A DNA stretch of 18,735 nucleotides from Blastocatellia bacterium (GTDB taxonomy: Bacteria; Acidobacteriota; Blastocatellia; Pyrinomonadales; Pyrinomonadaceae): positions 1 to 18,735 of the forward strand of contig JACDAK010000171.1 of assembly GCA_013695495.1 (NCBI GenBank). The letters are read 5' to 3'. Position 1 is the stretch's first letter. Each line of letters begins with the position of its first letter. The notes under the pieces are model-generated. The model did not search any database. It was not told the DNA's origin and saw nothing but the letters and a program-made list of their open reading frames with translations. Positions 12,894 to 18,735 of the stretch are shown here, piece by piece. The translations under genes were made by a program, and so were the position numbers.

Positions 12894-14438
12894 ATGAGCA
12901 AAGACGACAATAAGAACGGACACGATCCGGTTAAGATACAGCAGATACCGACTGGCGTAGCCGGCCTCGATGAGATCCTGGGCGGCGGGTTGCCGGAATT
13001 TTCGTTCAACATCATTGCCGGCTCACCGGGCGGCGGTAAGACCTCTCTCGCACATCAAATAATATTTGAAAATGCTACTAAAGAGCGGCCCGCGCTTTAC
13101 TTTACTATCCTCGGCGAGCCGGCCGTCAAAATGCTCCGCTATCAGCAGCAGTACAGCTTTTTCGATCCGGACAAGCTGGACGGAGCGATCCGCTTTGTAA
13201 ATCTCAGCAAACTCATTCTTGATAGCGATCTGGACGGCGTGCTCGCTGCGATCATCGATGAGGTTGAGGCGTGCAACCCGTGCATTGTAGTGGTCGACTC
13301 GTTCCGCACCGTGGTCCGCAGGGCTCAGGCGACGACCACCGAGACGGAACTGCAGGCGTTTATCCAGCGCCTCGCACTGCATCTAACAAGCTGGCACGCA
13401 ACTACATTTTTGATCGGCGAGTACCGCGACGGCGATGCTAACTACGATCCGGTTTTCACCGTGGCAGACGGCGTGATCTGGCTGACCCAGAACACCGAGC
13501 GGAACTCGATAGTTCGTAAAATGCAGATCGTAAAGATGCGCGCAATGGAAACTGTGCCCGGCCTTCACACGTTTCGCATCACGGGCGACGGGCTGCAGTG
13601 TTTCCCGCGCACATTTGGACTAACCAATAGGACCGACCATGAAAAAGGCAAGCGGGTCATTTCGACCGGCGTGCCTGAACTCGACGCGATGATGGGCGGC
13701 GGCATTCCCGAGGGCGACAGCCTGCTCGTCGCGGGGCCGTCAGGTGCGGGCAAGACGATCCTCGGACAGCACTTTATCAATGAAGGCGTTCGGCAGGGCG
13801 AGCCCGGTATTGTGGCCATGTTCGAGGAATTGCCCGCTGAGTACATCGAGCGTGCGTCTAAGTTCGGCATAGACTTCGCAACGCCCCAAAAAGAGGGCAT
13901 GCTAAAGATCATCTATCTCAGGCCTCTCGACCTCTCGGTAGATGAGACGCTTGACGAGATCGTCAATGCGGTCCGCGAGATCGGCTGTAAACGACTCGTA
14001 ATCGATTCGCTGGTGGGATTTGAACTAGCGCTCGCCCCCGGGTTTCGAATGGATTTTCGCGAATCGCTTTATCGGATGATCGGCGCACTCACGCGTATGG
14101 GCGTTACCATTATAAGCACGGTCGAGGTCGAGGAAAATTTTACATCCATGAGCCTGAGCAACTTTGCGGTCTCGTTCCTCGCCGATGATCTGCTGCGTAT
14201 GCGATATGTCTCGATAAACGGACAGCTGCGCAAGATGATGATGATCGTCAAGATGCGCCGCAGTAAGCACAGCATCGATATGACCGAATACGAGATCACA
14301 GCCGACGGAATTCGGATGGGTAAACCGCTTCGCGGCTATCGCGGCCTTACAACCAGTGTCCCGGAGCCATGGTCGGATACCTCAGGTGCGACAGCGAAAC
14401 TGAGAGAAGACGAGTTTCCGGGAGACCTCAATGACTGA
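12894..14438 (+). CDS. Double-domain KaiC-like RecA-family ATPase
   Basis: This 514-residue protein has the CI-CII architecture of KaiC. Domain 1 begins IPTGVAGLDEILGGGLP with Walker A GSPGGGKT (43-50) and Walker B IVVVDS. Domain 2 begins ISTGVPELDAMMGGGIPEGD with Walker A GPSGAGKT (281-288), the catalytic pair Glu311-Glu312 in MFEELP and Walker B RLVIDS. The equivalent pair in domain 1 reads Gly74-Glu75 (TILGEP), so the first catalytic Glu is missing. In a gapless alignment to the recalled cyanobacterial KaiC segment ending LQY, here MRY, the phosphosites Ser431/Thr432 correspond to Ser427/Phe428. KaiC family members hydrolyse ATP and often autophosphorylate as hexamers. No kaiA or kaiB lies nearby, so this is probably a signalling ATPase, not a complete clock. 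It has a strong RBS and overlaps the downstream kinase start by eight bases. Confidence 0.93.
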   Translation: MSKDDNKNGHDPVKIQQIPTGVAGLDEILGGGLPEFSFNIIAGSPGGGKTSLAHQIIFENATKERPALYFTILGEPAVKMLRYQQQYSFFDPDKLDGAIRFVNLSKLILDSDLDGVLAAIIDEVEACNPCIVVVDSFRTVVRRAQATTTETELQAFIQRLALHLTSWHATTFLIGEYRDGDANYDPVFTVADGVIWLTQNTERNSIVRKMQIVKMRAMETVPGLHTFRITGDGLQCFPRTFGLTNRTDHEKGKRVISTGVPELDAMMGGGIPEGDSLLVAGPSGAGKTILGQHFINEGVRQGEPGIVAMFEELPAEYIERASKFGIDFATPQKEGMLKIIYLRPLDLSVDETLDEIVNAVREIGCKRLVIDSLVGFELALAPGFRMDFRESLYRMIGALTRMGVTIISTVEVEENFTSMSLSNFAVSFLADDLLRMRYVSINGQLRKMMMIVKMRRSKHSIDMTEYEITADGIRMGKPLRGYRGLTTSVPEPWSDTSGATAKLREDEFPGDLND

Positions 14439-16482
14439 ACCGAGGGCACCAAACCCCGATATTGAGCAGCAACTTCGCGACGTTAACGAAGCGCTGATTA
14501 TCTCGTCCGTGCGCCTGCACGAACAAATCGAGAAAGCGGAAAAAGCGGAGGCAGCCCTTGCGATCAAGCAGGCGGAGCTCGCCGAGAGCAAAATGCTGCT
14601 GGAAACAGCACTGGACGCGGGAACCGTCGCGACAGTCACATGGGATATCGTCAACGACCTAATGATAGCCGGCCCGCGTATGTCTAAGGTTCTCAGCATC
14701 GACCGCGCGGATGCGGGCATGCTGCACTTCGCTGATTTCATATCCGCTGTTTATCCGGATGATCGGCAGCGGGTTGAAGAACAGATAGCTCAAACGCTCG
14801 AAACGGGCACGCCGTGCGACATCGAGTACCGGATCAAAGCCGATGACAAGGACATTCAGTGGGTTTACGTACGCGGCAAGGTCGAACGCGACGCGGCGGG
14901 TAAACCTCTTCGTTTCGCCGCGGCATTGATCGACGTCACCGAACGCAAAAAGTCGGATGAGACCAAATGCTTTTTGGCGTCGATAATCGAATCTTCCCGC
15001 GATTCGATAATTACCGTTGACTTTGACACGACGATCACCAGCTGGAACCCGGCGGCTGAGTTGCTTTATGGCTTCTCGGCCGAGGAGGCTGTCGGTAAGA
15101 GCATGAAGATGCTGCTGCTGCCGAAAGACCTTGCTGAGATCTTTGGCAATATTGACAAAATACGGCTGGGCGAGTCGGTCGAGATGTTCGAGACAGTCAG
15201 AATTCACAAGGAGGGCCAGCGGCTTGACCTCGAGGTCGTAATGTCACCGGTCAAGGACTCGTCAAACCAGGTCGTCGGCGTCTCGACGATCGTCCGTGAC
15301 ATCACCGAGCGCATGGAAAGCGAGGAAGCGCTTAGATTTAGCGAGCAGCGATTCCGGGTGGCGGTTGACGCGATGGACAGTTTGGTTTGGACCAACAACT
15401 CGCGGGGCCAGATGGAGGGCGAACAACCCGGCTGGGAAAAATTTACAGGCCAAACTTTTGATCAATATCAGGGATTCGGCTGGTCTAAAGCAGTTCATCC
15501 GGAAGATGTCGATAAAACGATAGATGCATGGAACGAATCGGTCAGGCGGCGCGAGACCTTTGTTTTTGAGCATCGGCTGAGACGCCATGACGGCGAATGG
15601 CGTGTATGCGCAATTCGTGCGGTACCGGTAAAGGCGGAGGACGGCGAGGTGAAGGAGTGGGTGGGTGCTCACACCGATATCACCGACCGCAAGCAGGCTG
15701 AAGAAGAACTGCGTCGTTCGCGTGAAGAATTGGAAATTCGTGTTAAGGAACGTACCGTCGAGTTAGAGCAGGCTAACAAGAAACTCAAAGCTGAAAATCG
15801 ACGGCGGCTTCGGGTCGAAAAAGATCGGGTCGCGATCTTGCGCCGCCTAACAACTGCACAAGAGGACGAACGCCGGCGGATCGGGCGCGACCTGCATGAT
15901 CAGATCGGTCAGCAGATCACCGCTATGCGATTCAAATTACTGGAACTGCAGACAGGCGATGCTGACAGTTCGATAAAAGAAAAAATCGATCAGGCCCAGG
16001 ACTATGCGAAGCAGATGGACGTCGATGTGGGTTACCTTTCTTACGAACTTCGGCCTCAAGGCCTGGATGATCTGGGGCTCCGCTCCTCGGTGCGCGATTT
16101 TGTCCAATACTGGTCACGATATCACAGTATTCCGGCCGAATTTCATGCTTCAAAGACGGAGAGGCGACAGCTTGACTCGGAAACCAATATCCATGTTTAC
16201 CGGATCGTTCAGGAATCATTAAATAACGTTCTGAAACATGCCCAGGCAAAAAGCGTGGTGATCATTCTCGATTTTCAGGATGATAATCTGATCTTGATCA
16301 TCGAGGATGACGGCGTCGGATTCGATCCCACCCCCAACGAGAAAGCCGCCAAACGCAGCGGCGGTTTGGGCCTGGTGGGCATGCGCGAACGATGCCTTCT
16401 CTTGGGCGGAACCATGTCCATCGAATCAGGGGTCAATGAGGGAACCGTGATCCTCTGCCGTATTCCCATTCCAGCCAAATAA
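14431..16482 (+). CDS. Soluble PAS-rich sensor histidine kinase (NarL/DegS type, HisKA_3 plus HATPase_c)
   Basis: This 683-residue kinase has no transmembrane segment, so it senses a cytosolic signal. In order it shows an N-terminal coiled coil (about 10-55), three PAS/PAC units ending in VTERKK (near 169), ITERMES (near 291) and ITDRKQ (near 417), a second coiled coil (420-478), a HisKA_3 dimerisation box RRRIGRDLHDQIGQQ with phosphoacceptor His489, and an HATPase_c domain with HVYRIVQESLNNVLKHA, EDDGVGFDP and GGLGLVGMRERC. PAS2 is the most canonical (ITSWNPAAELLYGFSAEEAV). No receiver domain or response regulator follows, so its partner is encoded elsewhere or is the KaiC-like protein. The start overlaps the KaiC-like stop by eight bases (ATGACTGA), a strong sign of coupled expression. 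A heme or flavin ligand for the PAS domains cannot be judged. Confidence 0.93.
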   Translation: MTEPRAPNPDIEQQLRDVNEALIISSVRLHEQIEKAEKAEAALAIKQAELAESKMLLETALDAGTVATVTWDIVNDLMIAGPRMSKVLSIDRADAGMLHFADFISAVYPDDRQRVEEQIAQTLETGTPCDIEYRIKADDKDIQWVYVRGKVERDAAGKPLRFAAALIDVTERKKSDETKCFLASIIESSRDSIITVDFDTTITSWNPAAELLYGFSAEEAVGKSMKMLLLPKDLAEIFGNIDKIRLGESVEMFETVRIHKEGQRLDLEVVMSPVKDSSNQVVGVSTIVRDITERMESEEALRFSEQRFRVAVDAMDSLVWTNNSRGQMEGEQPGWEKFTGQTFDQYQGFGWSKAVHPEDVDKTIDAWNESVRRRETFVFEHRLRRHDGEWRVCAIRAVPVKAEDGEVKEWVGAHTDITDRKQAEEELRRSREELEIRVKERTVELEQANKKLKAENRRRLRVEKDRVAILRRLTTAQEDERRRIGRDLHDQIGQQITAMRFKLLELQTGDADSSIKEKIDQAQDYAKQMDVDVGYLSYELRPQGLDDLGLRSSVRDFVQYWSRYHSIPAEFHASKTERRQLDSETNIHVYRIVQESLNNVLKHAQAKSVVIILDFQDDNLILIIEDDGVGFDPTPNEKAAKRSGGLGLVGMRERCLLLGGTMSIESGVNEGTVILCRIPIPAK

Positions 16483-16504
16483 ACCGGTGTCCACATATCC
16501 TGAA

Positions 16505-16662
16505 CGATTCGTCTCTGACGCGGCGAATTCCAACAGTTCCGATTCAGGCCGTGTACGCAATCCGACATCGTGAACGCGCACAATATCGAGATCAGGTAAT
16601 CGAAGCAGTACGCCCTTAGTAATAGCGCTCTTAAAGTTTTTCCGGCTAAAGAAACTTATCAA
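16505..16662 (-). pseudogene. Decayed DUF5615 (Mut7-C/PIN-like) toxin-type protein
   Basis: On the - strand, from a TTG at 16662, the translation LISFFSRKNFKSAITKGVLL then RLPDLDIVRVHDVGL and RPESELLEFAASE follows the usual course of DUF5615 proteins, which start like MIRFLADENF and continue LDIVRVQDVGL. The acidic pair expected before the Asn-Phe is replaced (SRKNF), removing a catalytic Asp/Glu. The ORF leaves the family after FAASE and the C-terminal half is gone. No DUF433 antitoxin is readable upstream (higher coordinates). This explains part of the 436-base gap between the kinase and groEL. Confidence 0.65.
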
Positions 16663-16860
16663 ATCAACACCGTACTCCTGCCCTGTATGCCATATGCTGC
16701 CTGCACCTGCTTCTATGTCATCTCCCGTTTTTCAACCTGCCCTACCGCCGCCGGCTTAAAGTCCTAATTGTAATCTCGTTTCGCTTTTTCCTTTCCTCTA
16801 TTGTCTTTCCTATATATAAGTCTCCTTTGTGTCAACCTATTTCAGGACGAGACAGTCAAC
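16663..16860. other. Gene-free gap between the toxin remnant and the groEL terminator
   Basis: I see no believable gene in this stretch. It is AT-rich and pyrimidine-rich on the + strand around 16770-16830, with a short TATATATA run at 16811-16818. No hairpin terminator for the histidine kinase gene is evident here. Confidence 0.5.
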
Positions 16861-16896
16861 AAAAAAAGGCCCCGCTCGTTTCCGAGCGAAGCCTTT
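16861..16896 (-). terminator. Rho-independent terminator of groEL
   Basis: Read on the - strand, AAAGGC and GCTCG pair with CGAGC and GCCTTT around a GAAA tetraloop, with a three-base internal mismatch (TTC against GGG), and the RNA ends in a run of seven U. It begins about 22 bases after the groEL stop. The same stem would also partly serve + strand transcripts arriving from the kinase gene, but the U-tract is on the groEL side. Confidence 0.9.
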
Positions 16897-16917
16897 ATAC
16901 TAAAACTAAGTTCGTGG

Positions 16918-18561
16918 TTACATTCCCATGCCCATGCCGCCCATGCCGCCGGGCATTCCGCCGCCGAAGTCGCCGCCGCCCTTTTCGTCAGGTGCGTCTG
17001 CGATCATGGCTTCGGTCGTGAGCATCAATCCTGCAATTGAGGCTGCGTTCTGAAGAGCATAACGCGTCACCTTCGCGGGATCGATAACACCGGCTGCGAC
17101 CAGGTCTTCGTATTTTTCGGTCGCCGCATTGAAGCCAAAGTTCTCGCTATCTTCCGCACGGATCTTTTCGACAACCACCGCACCTTCTTTGCCGGCGTTG
17201 CCGACGATCTGGCGGAGCGGTTCTTCGACCGAACGCTTAATGATGTTGACACCGATCTGCTCATCCGAATCCTCGAGCTTGAGGTTGTCCAGTACCTTGG
17301 AAGCACGAACCAGCGTCACGCCGCCACCTGCGACGATGCCCTCTTCGACAGCAGCACGGGTTGCATGCATCGCGTCTTCGACACGAGCTTTCTTCTCCTT
17401 CATCTCCGTCTCGGTTGCGGCACCGACCTTGATGACAGCGACACCGCCAACGAGCTTGGCAAGACGTTCCTGCAGTTTTTCGCGGTCGTAGTCGCTGCTG
17501 GTCTCTTCGATTTGCGTACGAATGGTCTTAACGCGGCCATCGATAGCTTCACCAGAGCCCCCACCTTCTACGATCGTCGTGTTTTCCTTGTCTATCGTAA
17601 TCTTCTTAGCCTTGCCGAGGTCATCAACAGTGATCGACTCGAGCTTGATGCCGAGGTCTTCGCTGATGACTTTGCCACCAGTAAGGATCGCGATGTCTTC
17701 GAGCATTGCCTTGCGGCGATCGCCGAAACCGGGAGCCTTAACTGCAGCGACATTGAGCGTGCCGCGAAGTTTGTTCACGACCAGAGTCGCAAGAGCTTCG
17801 CCTTCTACGTCTTCTGCGATGATGAGCATCGGACGACCGAGTTTGGCAACCTGTTCGAGTATCGGGAGAAGATCACGCATATTTGAGATCTTCTTTTCGT
17901 TGATCAGGATGAGCGGCTCTTCGAGAGCTGCTTCCATGCGATCAGGGTCCGTAACGAAATACGGTGAGAGATAGCCGCGGTCAAACTGCATTCCCTCGAC
18001 AACTTCGAGGAATGTGTCCATCGTCTTTGATTCTTCAACCGTGATGACACCGTCTTTACCAACCTTGTCCATCGCTTCTGCGATGATAGTGCCGATCGTT
18101 TTGTCGCCGTTAGCCGAAACAGTTCCAACCTGTGCGATCATTTCGCCCGATACCGGCTTCGACAGACGCCCAACCTCGGCTACTACTTCTGCAACGGCCT
18201 TTTCAATGCCGCGCTTGAGTGCCATCGGGTTTGCACCGGCTGCAACCGTGCGAACGCCTTCCTTAAAGATCGACTGAGCAAGGACCGTAGCGGTCGTCGT
18301 TCCGTCACCAGCTACGTCAGAGGTCTTGGAAGCGACTTCGCGAACCATCTGTGCGCCCATGTTCTCGAGCGGATCTTTCAACTCGATCTCTTTTGCAACG
18401 GTTACGCCGTCTTTGGTGATGGTCGGCGAGCCGAACTTTTTGTCGATAACAACGTTGCGGCCTTTCGGGCCAAGCGTAACTTTTACCGCGTCTGCGAGCT
18501 GGTTAACACCGCGCAGGATAGCGGAACGCGAATCTTCTCCGTGAATAACTTGTTTTGCCAT
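16918..18561 (-). CDS. groEL: Chaperonin GroEL (Hsp60, 60 kDa subunit)
   Basis: This 547-residue protein is full length for GroEL, which forms the tetradecameric ATP-driven folding chamber with GroES in the cytosol. It shows the N-terminal LADAVKVTLGPKGRNVVIDK, the ATP loop DGVTVAKEIELKDP and SDVAGDGTTTATVLAQ, the apical-domain segment TFLEVVEGMQFDRGYLSPYF, the equatorial EEGIVAGGGVTLVRA and the flexible tail GGMGGMGMGM. I place the start at 18561 (MAKQVIHG), nine bases after a strong AAGGAGA; an in-frame ATG 45 bases upstream would add a tail not seen in GroEL. groES precedes it by 74 bases, so this is a standard groESL operon. Any CIRCE/HrcA operator would lie beyond the window edge, upstream of groES. 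Confidence 0.99.
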   Translation of the reverse strand: MAKQVIHGEDSRSAILRGVNQLADAVKVTLGPKGRNVVIDKKFGSPTITKDGVTVAKEIELKDPLENMGAQMVREVASKTSDVAGDGTTTATVLAQSIFKEGVRTVAAGANPMALKRGIEKAVAEVVAEVGRLSKPVSGEMIAQVGTVSANGDKTIGTIIAEAMDKVGKDGVITVEESKTMDTFLEVVEGMQFDRGYLSPYFVTDPDRMEAALEEPLILINEKKISNMRDLLPILEQVAKLGRPMLIIAEDVEGEALATLVVNKLRGTLNVAAVKAPGFGDRRKAMLEDIAILTGGKVISEDLGIKLESITVDDLGKAKKITIDKENTTIVEGGGSGEAIDGRVKTIRTQIEETSSDYDREKLQERLAKLVGGVAVIKVGAATETEMKEKKARVEDAMHATRAAVEEGIVAGGGVTLVRASKVLDNLKLEDSDEQIGVNIIKRSVEEPLRQIVGNAGKEGAVVVEKIRAEDSENFGFNAATEKYEDLVAAGVIDPAKVTRYALQNAASIAGLMLTTEAMIADAPDEKGGGDFGGGMPGGMGGMGMGM

Positions 18562-18635
18562 GATTAAAATTCTCCTTCCTAGAAAAAGGTTACCTGCGAG
18601 CGGCACACATTTAGCTGCCGTATTCTCGCAGATCC

Positions 18636-18735
18636 TTACGCTGCTGCTCCTGCGCGTTCGATGATGCCGAGGATCTCGTCCTCACGCATTATGATGAACT
18701 CTTCACCATCGAGCTTGATCTCAGAACCGCTGTAC
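18636..18735 (-). CDS. groES: Co-chaperonin GroES, C-terminal 32 residues (cut by window edge)
   Basis: The readable frame begins YSGSEIKLDGEEFIIMRE and continues DEILGIIERAGAAA before a TAA, the standard GroES C-terminus with its LxGEEYLIMREDDIL strand pair. The 5' part lies beyond base 18735. GroES is the heptameric lid of the GroEL chamber. It lies 74 bases upstream of the groEL start in the same orientation. The tail ERAGAAA extends a few residues past the usual GroES end. Confidence 0.95.
   Translation of the reverse strand, partial: YSGSEIKLDGEEFIIMREDEILGIIERAGAAA

Noticed and set aside
12894..14438. Complete kaiABC-type circadian clock
   Set aside because: No kaiA or kaiB is in the window, and the Thr phosphosite and one catalytic Glu are missing. 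Only a KaiC-like signalling ATPase can be supported.
18562..18606. Upstream in-frame ATG giving a 15-residue N-terminal extension of GroEL
   Set aside because: The extension is absent from GroEL proteins, and the MAKQ start has a strong AAGGAGA at nine bases.

Overview
The window looks like a chromosomal piece of a GC-rich heterotrophic bacterium. Gene content fits Acidobacteriota best, possibly Blastocatellia: a secreted protein that is only a TonB C-terminal domain, a KaiC-like ATPase paired with a PAS/HisKA_3 kinase, a Gly-Met-tailed GroEL and a TAT-exported dienelactone hydrolase remnant. This placement rests on recalled family patterns, not on a search.

Region 1 (94-7503, + strand) is a peptidoglycan-recycling cluster in two tightly coupled blocks. 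The first holds a BadF-type amino-sugar kinase, a small TonB-C protein, the MurNAc-6-P etherase MurQ and a frameshifted small gene, joined by ATGA or TAGTG overlaps. After about 100 bases come an SSS-family Na+ symporter, an exported NagZ-type glycosidase (TAATG overlap) and a diaminopimelate-decarboxylase-like PLP enzyme. A coherent reading is: NagZ frees GlcNAc and MurNAc from muropeptides, the symporter imports the sugars, the kinase makes the 6-phosphates, MurQ converts MurNAc-6-P to GlcNAc-6-P plus lactate, and the decarboxylase may handle the diaminopimelate.

Region 2 (7531-11608, - strand) is a compact operon in decay. Reading right to left it has a dienelactone hydrolase pseudogene, an 11-bp tandem repeat, a conserved hypothetical protein, a HAD hydrolase with Asn in place of the second motif I Asp, a helical-repeat protein and a phytanoyl-CoA dioxygenase-like pseudogene. 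The two pseudogenes carry several frameshifts each and have lost internal segments.

Region 3 (11640-12478) is mostly non-coding by ordinary ORF calling. It contains a 52-residue metallothionein-like gene with a good promoter and RBS, a convergent 41-residue zinc-ribbon ORF, a REP-like hairpin element, and the promoter region of the next operon with an inverted repeat over its -10.

Region 4 (12479-16482, + strand) is a three-gene signalling module: a 137-residue protein of unknown function, a double-domain KaiC-like ATPase and a soluble three-PAS histidine kinase, coupled by 1-base spacing and an 8-base overlap. No kaiA, kaiB or response regulator is present. The KaiC homologue lacks the first catalytic Glu of its first domain and the Thr phosphosite of its second.

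Region 5 (16483-18735) holds a decayed DUF5615 (PIN-like toxin) remnant, a strong groEL terminator, groEL, and the 3' end of groES running off the window, both on the - strand.
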